This document shows positions 1 through 10,891 of a DNA stretch of 64,000 nucleotides, piece after piece. Position numbers and translations under genes: made by a program. Position 1 is the first letter of the stretch, and each line of letters opens with the position of its first letter. A model generated the notes under the pieces. It was not told where the DNA came from and made no database searches. It was given only the letters and a program-made list of their open reading frames with translations. Source of the stretch: Orychophragmus violaceus (taxonomy: Eukaryota > Streptophyta > Magnoliopsida > Brassicales > Brassicaceae); assembly GCA_030180135.1 (NCBI GenBank), contig CM058232.1:79899001-79963000 (forward strand), in the 5' to 3' direction.

Positions 1-1617
1 CCTCTTGGGATAAGTTATGTATTCCCTTAGATAAGGGTGGCTTAGGCTTCCGCGACTTTCGCGAGTTCAACCTGGCATTACTGGCAAAACAAATCTGGCG
101 ATTATTGATCTACCCGGAGTCGCTCCTAGCTCGAACTCTCAAAGGAAGGTACTTTCGTTATTCAAACCCGATGCAAATAGGAAAATCAAGTAATCCATCC
201 TTTAGCTGGAAAAGTATCCTGGCTGCAAAGTACCTCATTCAAAATGGACTAAGAAAGACCATCGGAAATGGGGAAGACACATTGGTTTGGTCTGACCCCT
301 GGATACCCGACTCCTCTCCCAGGCCAGCACGTCCGTCCGCTTACCCCCAAGACCCTTTCCTTCGCGTGGGACACTTGATAGATCACGAGTCCAAACAATG
401 GAATCTACAACTAGCGAATTTATTCCTGAATGGAGAGGACGTAAAGCTCTTACAGACCTTACAAATTTCACCTACAAACCGAAAGGACTCCTATAGTTGG
501 GACCACACAAGATCAGGCGCGTACACAGTTCGGGTAGGATATCAAGTTGCGATAAATATGCGCAAGCAACTTAAAGCACAACCGATAGAAGAGCCGAGTA
601 CTACATCGCTAATATCACATATATGGAAGATCAAGACGTCAAGGAAAATTAAACATCTAGTTTGGCAGGCCCTATCAGGCTTCTTACCAGCCGCTAATCG
701 TCTTGTCGATCGACACTGCGGTACAGATAGAGGTTGCCAAAGATGCGGAGCAGAGGAAGAAACCATAAATCATATTTTATTTGAATGTCCTCCCGCCATC
801 CAAGTCTGGGCATTATCTTCGATACCGTCAAATCCGAGAGCATTCCCGAGTTCAGCACTATACTGCAACTTCGATTACCTATTTTGGCGAGCTAGAGAAC
901 AAGGAGCAACTAATCAGGCCTTAGAGATCTTTCCATGGACTATTTGGTACATTTGGAAAGCCAGAAATGCAAAGGTGTTTGAAGGTAAAGATATCTCTCC
1001 AGAGTATACTGCTCAATTAGCTGAACACGAAGCACAAGTGTGGAAGATAGCTCAATGCTCGCAAGAAATTGGAGAGGAAGAAACATCGACCCCGGAGCCT
1101 CAAGTGGGATTGGAAACAGAACCTGTACCAAAGTGGCGATGTAGAACGGATGCTTCATGGACTGCGGAGGCGAACTATACAGGCCTTGGATTTACGATGC
1201 ATGAAGGAAATCGACTAATCCTAACAGGAGCTCGAGGATGTGCGAACTTTAAGACTCCATTAAAAGCAGAATTTGAAGCCTTACTCTGGGCAATGCAGGA
1301 GGTGAAGGAGAGGAATTTAAAGGACATACTCTTTGAAACAGATTGTGAACAGCTCACTCGTTTGATAGATAATGAAGAGGAATGGCCAGCCATGGCAGCA
1401 GAGTTGGATGCATTCAAAGTTCTTAGATCAGATTTACATGGTTTTAGATTATCTCATATTTCTAGAAGTTTAAATATCGGTGCGGACAACCTTGCAAAAG
1501 GGGCACGTACACGAGCTGAAACTTTCTCTCTTGTAAACCAGCAATCGCACTTTAGGCTAGTCGAACCTAGCCTTTGTTCTAATGGTTAATAAGAGATGCT
1601 TTTGAGGCAAAAAAAAG
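1..1617 (+). mobile_element. L1-like LINE, 3' portion (5' part lies outside the window)
   Basis: The reading frame is open from base 3 to 1589 and encodes the C-terminal half of a LINE ORF2. It is followed by a short 3' UTR and an A-run at about 1610-1617, the usual LINE 3' terminus. The 5' end and the upstream target duplication lie outside the window, so the insertion boundary cannot be confirmed. Confidence 0.85.
3..1589 (+). CDS. LINE ORF2 C-terminal part: RT tail, zf-RVT zinc finger, RNase H (partial)
   Basis: The protein copies LINE RNA into DNA; RNase H removes the RNA strand. The visible part starts with the KGGLGFRDF block that lies at the end of plant LINE reverse transcriptases. 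Next comes a zf-RVT zinc-binding region (CQRCG about 90 codons before mid-protein, then HILFEC), and finally an RVT_3-type RNase H domain in the last 150 residues. The four acidic RNase H positions are visible: D in RTDASW, E in KAEFEALL, D in FETDC and D in GADNLAKGA. No stop or frameshift interrupts these 529 codons, so this copy may be fairly young. There is no genuine start in the window because the gene begins upstream of base 1. Confidence 0.88.
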   Translation, partial: SWDKLCIPLDKGGLGFRDFREFNLALLAKQIWRLLIYPESLLARTLKGRYFRYSNPMQIGKSSNPSFSWKSILAAKYLIQNGLRKTIGNGEDTLVWSDPWIPDSSPRPARPSAYPQDPFLRVGHLIDHESKQWNLQLANLFLNGEDVKLLQTLQISPTNRKDSYSWDHTRSGAYTVRVGYQVAINMRKQLKAQPIEEPSTTSLISHIWKIKTSRKIKHLVWQALSGFLPAANRLVDRHCGTDRGCQRCGAEEETINHILFECPPAIQVWALSSIPSNPRAFPSSALYCNFDYLFWRAREQGATNQALEIFPWTIWYIWKARNAKVFEGKDISPEYTAQLAEHEAQVWKIAQCSQEIGEEETSTPEPQVGLETEPVPKWRCRTDASWTAEANYTGLGFTMHEGNRLILTGARGCANFKTPLKAEFEALLWAMQEVKERNLKDILFETDCEQLTRLIDNEEEWPAMAAELDAFKVLRSDLHGFRLSHISRSLNIGADNLAKGARTRAETFSLVNQQSHFRLVEPSLCSNG

Positions 1618-3395
1618 AGCTTGCTATTAATACTGCTGAAGCTTAAGTTTGGTAGAATTTCCCAAGCGTGCTGTAGTGCTTGGAGGAGGGTAATATCTTT
1701 CAACGTTGCCCTCTTAAGTACCTAGCAACGACAGTATTTTCAATGGTGAAATTCTCTTCTCTATACTTTTTAATCAGGTACATGGCTGTGGAGTTTGAAT
1801 CAATATGGCGTGGAAGGGGTGCTAGGATGCTACAGTAGACTTATTCTTCAGGAAGGGACTTCCACTTAGGTGCACCATAAGCTTTTCTCTTGGTGAATCT
1901 ATGAATATAGTTAATGTGTGTCTATATATATATATATAGGTATATATATTTATATTATAAAGACAGGAAACTGACCGTGGTACATATATGTTGTATTCCC
2001 GAAAATTGCCCTTGGAGTCGTTAGGAATGTATTTTTTCATTAAGGGTAAAACCTGGAATTTTTGGATATTTTGTCACGGAGGGATATTGGGCGGATACGG
2101 ATTTGGAAACGGATATACACGCGGATCCGGATTTTAAATCTTGATCGTTCGTTCGTAGATCTAATATTACCTGTTGGATTAGTTGGGTTTCTTAATCCTA
2201 CCATATATATTTATTTTCGTAGCATATATTTTAAGAAATAGAAATCTGCAATTGGTGAATATTCTTTACAATCTTGATGAATATCAATTTTAATTCATTT
2301 AATTAATTTATTTCCTTAAAATGTACAATATCTTTATGAATATCTTATTAATTCGAGTTTTAAAAAAATTATTTGGCATATACCAAGCTTTCGAGAGAAG
2401 TTTGTGAAATCCTATATAAAGGGAGCTTGGGTGGCCTAGAAACACAATCGTTTGCATCTTCCATATTTTCAAGAATTTTTTCTTTATTTTTTTTCTCATT
2501 GACCATGAAAATTTCCTTCCGGATCATCAAAGTTTGGTTAAATGATCCGTTGTCATTTATATTGTTTTCTTCTACTTATTGATTTTGAAATGATTTCTAT
2601 GTTTTTGGTTTTTTTAATTCTGTTTTGTTCGTTTGGTCCAATCAAAGAAGAAACTTGATTATCACAAAATAAAGTCTAATGATGTGATGTGAACATCAAA
2701 CGTTTGATATTTTACATAAAAAGGAGCGTGAGATCTAAAAATCCAATTAAATCTTGTTGTCAAGACTTTTTTAGTTCACATCACATGTCCCGTTTGTCCC
2801 AATAAATTTGTAGTCCAACTAAGTGATGTCCATTACTATAGACATGGTTTTGTGATAAACAATGAATTTGGTAAATACTTGAGTATCTATCATAAGAGGT
2901 TAAGTTCCGATAGTGAGAGGCCTTTGGATTGCTAATTGGGCAAATATCATTTTCATGTCCAAAAAGCAAACACGAAGCAATAGCTCAGGGTATTTAATCA
3001 TCAAGGTCGGGTGATTTTTATATGCCTATTAAAGATTCCTCCCGAGTCCGCCCACATTGAACCCTTGCAGCAATCAAAACAAGTCTATAACCAAGATTTT
3101 TTGTCAACAGTCAGAGAGTTTGATGTAAGCAGAATATCACTATTGCATTTTTGTTTCAGTTCCACAAGCAATAGACTCTTCTATGTTTCTTTTTTATTTC
3201 TCCAAAAAACAATTTCGATTACATATAAAAGAAACGGGTTTAGTCAGTGTTCTAAACCGGTGAACAATATAATAAGGACAAAAGCGAAGGACAAAAGCGA
3301 TGGATCTATCATTGATTTATTTATTTTGTTAGCATTCATAATATATTACATTATTATTATAATATTATGATTGGGCTAATGTTACATTACAATAA
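1618..3395. other. AT-rich intergenic DNA without a supported gene
   Basis: I find no convincing coding region. Short ORFs on both strands lack family motifs. There is a small (TA)n run near 1921-1938 and a GGATCCGGAT-rich patch at 2085-2140 that looks like the edge of an old repeat. The only recognisable item is the 44-bp repeat at 2917-2960, annotated separately. Confidence 0.5.
2917..2960 (+). repeat. 44-bp dispersed repeat, copy 1
   Basis: This copy matches 4507-4551 with only a few differences over about 44 bases (shared core cctttggattgctaattggg). On the minus strand both copies read as the same short peptide (NDI, one variable residue, PISNPKAS), while the surrounding DNA does not align. 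It could be a remnant of a shared repeat or of an old coding exon. Confidence 0.7.
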
Positions 3396-3406
3396 ATATA
3401 TAATTC

Positions 3407-4316
3407 GAGTACTAAAAAAGTTTTCTCTTTCTTCTTTTAGAGAGAGAAACTTCTCTCCTCAAGCTTCTCCGTCCTTCTTCACCGATCTTCATTCTTCAGA
3501 AGGAGAGTTAGCTTGTGGATTTGGGGTTTTTTTCTGATTTCTTGCATGTTCTCTCTTCCATATCCTCTTGCGCTTGAAATCTTTTTTCCCCTTTGTTTGG
3601 TTTCCGATCGGGAATTGGTTTCTCTTACTTTCGCTTATGGTCTTCGATCGGATTTTGTTTGCCTTAGCTAGTTTCTTTTGGGTTTTCCCCAATAATGTCC
3701 GGTATCACTTCTATGGCTGGCTGATTTCTCCGATTCATCGGACTCTTCCGATTTCTCCGGCTTCTTAGGTTCTTGTCACGATCTTGCTTCCCTCTTCTAC
3801 TTTCGCTGGTGAATCTTTGTTATGTCTCTGCTTCTCCTCCGTACGTCCTTCTCGCCGGGATTAATATCGCCTCCGTACCGCCGCTTTAGAGGACAAGCAC
3901 ATGGTGGTTATAGATGGGTTACTTAACCGCATCGGCGTGGGCGCCTCCTTGGGGTAGGTTTTTTCCGGTGGATTTGTAGTCTCGGTCTTCTTTTGATGCA
4001 GGTGCGATTCACGGTGTTTTGGAAGTGTTGATCGACGAATGGTTCTCGGTGCCTGCGTAGAGTTGGTCTGGGATGGCTCGGCGCCGTTCTCCTCCACGAG
4101 CTCCGGCTATTTTCCGGCGGTGTTTGCGCAATAACGCGTGTCATGCATGTCCGACATCAAGCTTCGCTCGCCACGTGTTGATCTTATCGTCGATGATGTG
4201 TCCGAGTGGTTTAGCTTTGGGCTTTGTTGGCCCGTGTTATTTCCTCTATGTAGGGCTTCGGCCCATTTGTAATTTACGGCCCTGGCCCATGAATAGATAC
4301 TGTTGACAAAAAAAAA
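3407..4316 (+). mobile_element. Short LINE-derived (non-autonomous) insertion with 11-bp target duplications
   Basis: A block of GC-richer sequence sits in AT-rich DNA. Its 5' end has a pyrimidine-rich, gagagaga-containing leader like plant LINE 5' UTRs. Its 3' end has GGGCTTCGGCCCATTTG followed by TTGACAAAAAAAAAA, a LINE-like terminus with a poly-A tail. The 11-mer atatataattc occurs immediately before (3396-3406) and immediately after (4319-4329) the block, the expected target-site duplication. No long ORF is present, so the element lacks its own RT and would have needed enzymes from an autonomous LINE (inference). The AT-rich nature of the duplication makes it slightly less decisive. Confidence 0.6.
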
Positions 4317-4506
4317 ATATATATAATTCTGGTCTCATCGTCACATTGACGTATCTCTAACTTTCGCACATATTTTTTGGTTTGCCCTTTCTTTATTTCC
4401 CTTCAAAAATATCTTTTTTTTTTCTTCTTCTTCTTTCTAACGGAATGACAGAAGTTAGAAGGTCAATAACTCTTACTTCCGTTGCACTATCAAGATTAGA
4501 GGAGTC

Positions 4507-4551
4507 AGAAGCCTTTGGATTGCTAATTGGGCGAATATCATTTTCACGTCC
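4507..4551 (+). repeat. 44-bp dispersed repeat, copy 2
   Basis: This is the second copy of the repeat at 2917-2960. It lies just downstream of the LINE-derived insertion and upstream of the first of two 185-bp direct repeats. Confidence 0.7.
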
Positions 4552-4577
4552 AGAAATTAGTTTAAAATATAAAGATA

Positions 4578-4760
4578 TTTCATTATTATCTATAACTAGC
4601 ACTAAAAAAATATAGAAATTAGTTTAAGTTTTGAGTTAATTACGGTAAATATCATTATTCATTTAAAATTTCATAGCATTTATTATGTTTCCGAAAATAT
4701 ATCACAATATCTTTTTGAATATCTTAATTAGTATACCGGTTAAAATATAATATAGAATAT
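4578..4760 (+). repeat. Diverged 185-bp direct repeat, copy A
   Basis: This block aligns with 5090-5273 along its whole length with scattered substitutions and small indels. Shared landmarks in order are cattatt, ctagcactaaaaa, gagttaattacggtaaatat, atagaatat. It is AT-rich with no coding potential. It could be an old segmental duplication or two relics of one repeat family. Confidence 0.75.
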
Positions 4761-5089
4761 TTCTTCTCCATATTTGTGATCTTTAGGTGTTTATTTCTTT
4801 ATTTTTTTGGTCAACCGTATTTACTTTTGGTCAAACGAATTTTTAATAACATATAATATCTTAGGCATTAATCTATTCCTTTGATAAATATACGCTAAAG
4901 ATCTGATGAGACTCTCTACTATGAAATTGAATTAAATTAATTTCGTTTTTGGGTGTTCTAAGATTGATGTTTTTGTTTTACACAACTCCTTTGGTTAGAT
5001 TTGAATAATTTTGTGTTCTATTAGTATAAAATTACGAGTTCTAGTATTCAATAGAGATATATGAATAATGTTAGATTTAAATAATGATG

Positions 5090-5273
5090 TTTCATTATTC
5101 ACTATAACTAGCACTAAAAATATATAGAAATGAGTTTAAGTTTGGAGTTAATTACGGTAAATATCATTATTCATTGAAAATTCGTAGCATTTATTATGTT
5201 TTCGAAAATATATCACAATATCTTTTTGAATATCTTAATTAGTTATATTGGTTAAAATATACTATAGAATATT
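5090..5273 (+). repeat. Diverged 185-bp direct repeat, copy B
   Basis: This is the second copy of the block at 4578-4760, in the same orientation and about 510 bp downstream. Confidence 0.75.
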
Positions 5274-6837
5274 ATATTTTCCAATATATATCTAATAAAA
5301 TCTTTTTATTATTCTATTTAAAATATAAATCTACAATATATATTATTTAAACACAAATCGAAATAAAATATTATTTTTACCATGGAATATGCTAACTTAA
5401 ATAAATATTTTTCAAAACATGATATTCTAACTTAAAACATATTATTATTTTTCAATAAATACAATATGATGGATTTTTCTTCTTCCTTTCGTGACGACCC
5501 ACATAATACTACTTTTTTTTTGTCAATAATACTACTCTATTCAATCAAGTGTTTTGGTGTGATAACAAGAACAAAAATCGTATGATTCAATTAATTTTAT
5601 AATAGAGTGTTATCATTTGTATATTTTAATCCTTACATAACAAGGCAATGGAACATTCAAACATTTGAATAGTGACATTATATTTGTCTATCTAAATAAT
5701 TTATTGTTAAATTTTTCATCATGAAAATATATACATATTTTGGTGTATATCATTGCAAAGGTTTAGTTATTCCTAATTTTAATTATAACTAATAACATGA
5801 TATAGAATAAATTATTTTAATTGTTTTTCTCTATTTTGTTTTAAATTGTTTGAAGAAATAAATTTATAAATACCTAAACGAATTTAAATATGCATTTATT
5901 ACTTTGACAAGTTAAATATACCTAAACGAATTTTATAATATTTACAAAAGATTTAAAATATTTTACAATACACAAGGTAATTTATTATTTATAAAATAAT
6001 TTCAACATATAATTGTCTTGGAGCAAATATTTTTCCAACGAGGATTTCTATGTGGATTGGCATCATTAATTGGGTAGTGTCGGTTAGAAAATAAGTCAAA
6101 TATGAGAATATAATGAAAGATGCAATAGAAAATATGAATGAGTAAGAGATCTATGGATACTAATATACCTACATGAGTAGTCATCAAATATACCTACATG
6201 AGTGGTCTTGAAAACTCATTTTGACTATTGATATCTTTTATATATTTTTCTTATGAAATTAATTGTATCTATAAGAAACGTAAAATTTGATTTTGAAAAG
6301 TAGTTATTATAATTTAGATTTGATATAATGATTTACATTGATTATTATGCATCATCAATAGTTGCTTTGGTTTAAATTTCGCAGGATATATTAATATTTA
6401 TATAGGTAGAGATATTTCAGGTTATTATTTGATTTAGTTGAATTATGGGGGTATGTACTATATGAAATCAAAAATTGTTGTAATATTATAGAATTTAATC
6501 GCATTTTATAGTATAAATATAAATACAAATATTAGATGGAAATTTCTAAAACTCATTCATAAACAAACACAAAAATATTTTTTAACCATCTAAATTTAAA
6601 CACACCAAAACATAGTTAGCTAGCATATATAAATACTAAAAACGGATATTAACATAAATCAAATGTTGTATAAAACTAATTCAAAAACAAACGCAAAAAA
6701 TAATTGTTAGATCAGACGCAATTTAAACAGACCAATAATTAGTTAACTATCATATATAAATACTAAAACTTCGATATTATCAGAAATTTTCTAAAAATCA
6801 AACAATTATAAAATGTGAATAAAAAGAAGAAAAAAAA
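5274..6837. other. AT-rich DNA, no gene seen
   Basis: Both strands are rich in stop codons. Two similar phrases, tagctagcatatataaatactaaaa near 6620 and its relative near 6740, suggest internal repetition of a Helitron-like element whose 3' end lies at 6867. Its 5' end could not be found. Confidence 0.45.
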
Positions 6838-6867
6838 TCTGCACGCTCAGTGCGGATCGGATCCTAG
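6838..6867 (+). mobile_element. Helitron-like 3' terminus
   Basis: A small hairpin (GCAC, five-base loop, GTGC at 6841-6853) is followed by CTAG at 6864-6867 and a T, the CTRR|T arrangement of Helitron 3' ends. The preceding AT-rich kilobase is the likely body of the element, but no matching A|TC start is evident. Confidence 0.5.
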
Positions 6868-7476
6868 TATATATATAAGATTGAAGCACGAGTCTGTGAA
6901 AACTATGCTCTGTTAAAAGAAAAAAGCAAAATATGCTTCAATAGTTTTTTCTTGGATTCTGAGACATTCATTTTGCTGTTATTGGAGTATTTCAGAACAT
7001 TTAATAAATATGTGATTATATTTTGTTTAATAGTATTTGCATGTGTTTTGCTCCATTAGAGATTTAGTGTAACAAAACACATCCATTTCTGGATTTTGAA
7101 AATATAGTCGTGAGTAAAATGGGATGTGGTTACTTAATAGTCAATACCCATCTGTATCTCCATTCAAAATATAAGAAGATGGCCCATATGTCTAATATAA
7201 GAAAATAATATATAGCCATTCAAAAAAGCAACAAAGGTTAATGCAAAAGGTTTCCAAACATGCAAGTACCCACACAAAACATTGTCGGGAGCAACTTAAG
7301 TTATTAGTGAAAACGTCTTCAAAATAATTACAAAAAAAAAAAATTATTAATGAAAAAAAAAATAACACATACACAAAGCAACCGGCTTAAAAAATAAGTG
7401 GCGGTTCGATTTACACGCAATAATGATCAACAAACCAATATTATGGAACAAACAAACATCTTATTTAGGTTTATTT
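6868..7476. other. AT-rich DNA, nothing recognisable
   Basis: I see no ORF with family motifs, no RNA gene and no clear repeat here. Confidence 0.45.
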
Positions 7477-7727
7477 AGGTTTCGAATGGTAATTGTGGTC
7501 ACTGTGGTTTTAAGTGCGGATCAAACCGTTTTATATTTGGTTGGACAACAGTCCGCTATAGACCGCACTTATTTATTCATAAAACTGGTCTGCATTTTGT
7601 CCACAGCGGACTGCTTTTACTTTTTTTGTCCGCACTTTTGTAAACTAATTATTGTGAATGGTAAACAAAAACGGTCTTGACCGCTCGCGGACTAATCCGC
7701 CTTGACCGCTGTTACCATTCAAAGTCT
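7477..7727. mobile_element. MITE-like element with imperfect terminal inverted repeats
   Basis: The left end (aggtttcgaatggtaa) and the reverse complement of the right end (agactttgaatggtaa) match at 13 of 16 positions. The 251-bp interior has repeated GTCCGC/GCGGAC and GGTCA/TGACC words in both orientations and could fold into an imperfect hairpin. There is no coding capacity. A clean target duplication is not visible, so the superfamily (hAT is possible) is undecided. Confidence 0.5.
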
Positions 7728-8414
7728 TAGTGTTATCATATACATACGGAAAATTACCCACGCATACCAAATCCCAAAGTTATGAAATATATTTAGGAGA
7801 AAACATCAGAGCTAACTAAACAAGGAAACATTACAATATCAAAATAATGTAACACGTGTAATAAGAGGATATTGGCAGTAACCGTAGCACCCCAAGCATG
7901 ATGCCAGTAAAGAGAGTACAATATGCCAGAAAGTATGAAATAATATTTACAAAGAACCTGTAAGTAAACATACGATGGCCAGCATTTCATACGATGGCCA
8001 GCATTTCATAGCACAAATCCCAAATAATTACATAATAATTAAATAAAGTACTACAAATAATGTTAGTATTTTAGAAATAAATTCAAAGAAAAATTGGAGT
8101 ACATAGATGCATTTAGAATATAGCACATGAAAAAACTGCAATCACTAAATGCTATAGGAAGATAACCACCCGAAATTATATATATACTAATACTGAGAAG
8201 GGTTCTTTGGAAAAGAGGAGAATCACATGACTAAACCTGAAAACGCGAGAAGAACTATTGCTCACATAAAATAGAAGACCCATATTTGTTTCCAAAATAC
8301 GAAAAGCAAGAACACAAATAAAAGATTTTACAAATTATTAGAAATTTCGAATAGAGAAAATTTAGTGACAAAATACTCAAATAAGTGTTAACTGATAATA
8401 GACATAAAATTGGC
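7728..8414. other. AT-rich DNA with one 19-bp tandem duplication
   Basis: No gene is supported. The only structure is the pair of identical 19-bp units at 7970-8007. Confidence 0.45.
7970..8007 (+). repeat. Tandem duplication of a 19-bp unit
   Basis: Two identical copies of atacgatggccagcatttc lie head to tail (7970-7988 and 7989-8007). This looks like recent replication slippage. Confidence 0.9.
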
Positions 8415-8605
8415 GGATAAATATTTTTAAATCCATAAAATAACTTAAAACGATAATCTCAATCAAGACACAATTACATACCAATTTTGAATGTTACTCC
8501 ACCCCGCGCCGGATAAATATTTTAAAACCCATAAAATAACTTAAAATGATAATCTCAATCAAGACACAATTACATACCAAATTTGAATGTTACTCTACTC
8601 CGCGC
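8415..8605 (+). repeat. Tandem duplication of a 96-bp unit
   Basis: Unit 1 (8415-8510) and unit 2 (8511-8605) both run from ggataaatat to tactc[c/t]ac[c/t]ccgcgc with only a few differences. Each unit ends in a CCGCGC stem arm. Only the second retains the full palindrome, so the unit looks like a duplicated Helitron-like 3' end. Confidence 0.8.
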
Positions 8606-8632
8606 ATGCGCGGATGTACAATGCATAGTTTA
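8600..8632 (+). mobile_element. Helitron-like terminal hairpin
   Basis: CCGCGCATGCGCGG (8600-8613) is a perfect 14-bp palindrome. It is followed 15 bases later by TTAG|T, one base away from the CTRR|T Helitron end. The element looks eroded and its start was not found. Confidence 0.45.
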
Positions 8633-8743
8633 GTAAATGGTCTAGAAATACTAGTTATGGATTAAGGAATCTTGTTGGTCAAATTACAAATTACTGTATA
8701 TCCTAATTATTTGGAATTTCATATATATATATATATATATATA

Positions 8744-9915
8744 TGATAGGTCAAAGTTTTATCCCTATTCTACTGCAAGTGCACATATATGCGAATGTAG
8801 TACTTAGGGTATCGAATCCACAAGGACTCACGATCACACAATAAATTATATGTTGTCAAGTTAAGCTAAATCAATTCAAGAAAGCAGTAAACAGGAAGGT
8901 GTTTTCAATAAGAGAAAGGCGTCAGACTTAGAAAGTTCTCGGGAATCATACAATGCTAGACACTTAACTAACCGGATTCAGATTAAGCTCGAGTTCAAGA
9001 ACTAGAAACACAATGCTAAACAATCCAACTCTCGCTGATATTATTTCTATATCTAGCAACCTAGCGATCCAAATCTCTTTGTGATCCTAGAGTTCTAAAC
9101 AAGCATTAAGAACATGTTCTATCGGTTCACAATTTTCCTAAACCAAATCTCTTTGTATCTAGTCAAATTGCTCACACTAAGTTCATTCAGATTATAACTC
9201 ACACTCTCGCGCTATTGTCAATTATCTCAGATTCTAAACCCTAGGTGATCAGTCCAGAATTCAGTATTAAGCACAACTTAGGTGATGAACAAACAGATGG
9301 TGAATCCTAGTAAATCAGTTGTCAAACATGCATAAAACCTTTATGAGAATTCCTAAATCTAACTAGGTTACTACTCAAACATATTATCAATTAAACAACA
9401 AATCATTGAATAGAAAACCAAGATTGAATAGATAAAAGTAAAGGGGTTCGAAATCCTTCTCTCAATGTTACAAGTAGCAAGAATCAGCCCCTTAGCCAAA
9501 ATCTCTCAATCTCCAAAGCAAAAACAAAACAAGAACAAGATAAAAGATAGGATAATAAGCCTGCTCTCAAAAACCTAATTAAAAACCACTAAACATGTTT
9601 TGGGGCTTAATTAGAATTAGAGAAACTTTTGGGCAATTCTGTAATTCTTCAAAACATGTCTTCAACTCGCGTATAACTTCTCTGTCGCTCTGAGTGTCGA
9701 CCGACATCAAAGTTAGTGTCGGTCGACATCCAGTCGTGGCCGAGACACCAACTTCAGCTCGTTCCACAAATCACCAGAAACGTCCTATAATTCCATCTTT
9801 TGCTCCAAACGTGCCAAAACCTGTAAAGTACTCAATAGACTCGAAAAACTAGGTTAAAGACCCAATATATACAACTATATCATGGTTGAAAACTCATAAA
9901 AACCATGATATATCA
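8744..9915 (-). mobile_element. Solo LTR of an Athila-like Ty3/gypsy family
   Basis: Read on the minus strand this 1172-bp block starts TGATATATCATGGTTTTT and ends ACCTATCA, like the 1211-bp LTRs at 53390 and 62405. It also shares the region just before the end (ggattcgat, ctaagtactacatt, gtgcacttgcag). It has no neighbouring internal domain, so it is a solo LTR. The flanking bases atata (8739-8743 and 9916-9920) agree with a 5-bp target duplication, but both lie in TA repeats, so this is weak support. Confidence 0.85.
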
Positions 9916-9942
9916 ATATATATATATATATATATATATATT
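9916..9942. repeat. (TA)n microsatellite
   Basis: About 13 TA units lie directly after the solo LTR. A matching TA tract precedes the LTR at 8721-8743, suggesting that the LTR element inserted into the microsatellite. Confidence 0.9.
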
Positions 9943-10827
9943 ATTTTTTTGAAAGGACTTTCATATTTAATTTTTTATACCTAAAAAAAACACAAAAGAA
10001 AAAAGAAAAGCAAAGAAACAAAGCAAGCTCAAACAAACCACAAAAAATCCTATTGGGCCCGATCAAAAACCAGCCCACAATACATATGCCCAAAACCGAC
10101 TTAACCCTAAACCTACACCTCTAGGGGAGCGACGCCTCCACCACCGATAGGTGAAGATCTCGGACGAAGCCGCAGACTCTAGAAACCGAATCAGAGCTGT
10201 CAATAGAGGGAGAGAGACCGCGAAACCTCCAAAGCACCACCTGCAAAAGAAGGAGGAAAGAAGGGAGTGAGAGAAGAAAGAAACGAACATGAAGAAGAGC
10301 ATGCCTAAACGGAGGAGACGAAAGTCCTCGGAAACAACGCCATTGTTGGTCCACCACCTCCAAACGGTGATGCCTATGCAAATGAGAAGGAGAAAACAGC
10401 CGCCGTTATTGTCGGTCCACACTCCCCACCGCGAAGCTTCCTTGCGATCTGCTGCCGTCCTCTAGTGGACGCGAAAGAAAAAGAGTCAACCAGAGATGCT
10501 TTAGCCCTATAACCTCTTAACCCGCAACCCTGCAGGCGTGATGGGAAGCAAGCATAAGGACCCCACCGAGAACTCACTGGAAGAAGCAGAGGACAAGACA
10601 CATGGGAGCAGACCGTCAGAACTTGTCCCCTTAGAACCGAGACCTAACCGCGCCGTTACCGCCGAAACCACCGGAGAGACGATGCGACACCGCGCGGGAC
10701 CAAAGCCACGCCACCAACTTGTCAAGGGAGGAAATGACCACATATCTGAGACATGCACGGCTTGGAGAAGAAAAAAAGGAAGAGAAGCCCTCTCCGATGA
10801 GAAACCGCCGAAGGGACAAGCTGGAAA

Positions 10828-10830
<3 letters not shown>
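9943..10830 (-). mobile_element. GC-rich island, probably a non-autonomous LINE-type insertion
   Basis: This roughly 900-bp block is much richer in G and C than its flanks. On the minus strand it runs from a (CT)n leader through GC-rich sequence to TTGATCGGGCCCAAT and a T- and A-rich tail near 9943-9985. That resembles the architecture of the element at 3407-4316. Several overlapping ORFs of 75-154 codons exist in different frames, but none shows a family motif; their length comes from composition and from the GA repeat. No target duplication was found. It could instead be an old gene 5' region. Confidence 0.35.

Positions 10831-10888
<58 letters not shown>
10831..10888. repeat. (GA)29 microsatellite
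   Basis: An uninterrupted GA dinucleotide run of about 58 bp sits at the edge of the GC-rich block. It is the leader end of that block when read on the minus strand. Confidence 0.95.

Positions 10889-10891
<3 letters not shown>

Noticed and set aside
7477..7727. hAT assignment for the MITE-like element
   Set aside because: No clear 8-bp duplication at the edges, so only the inverted repeats are claimed.
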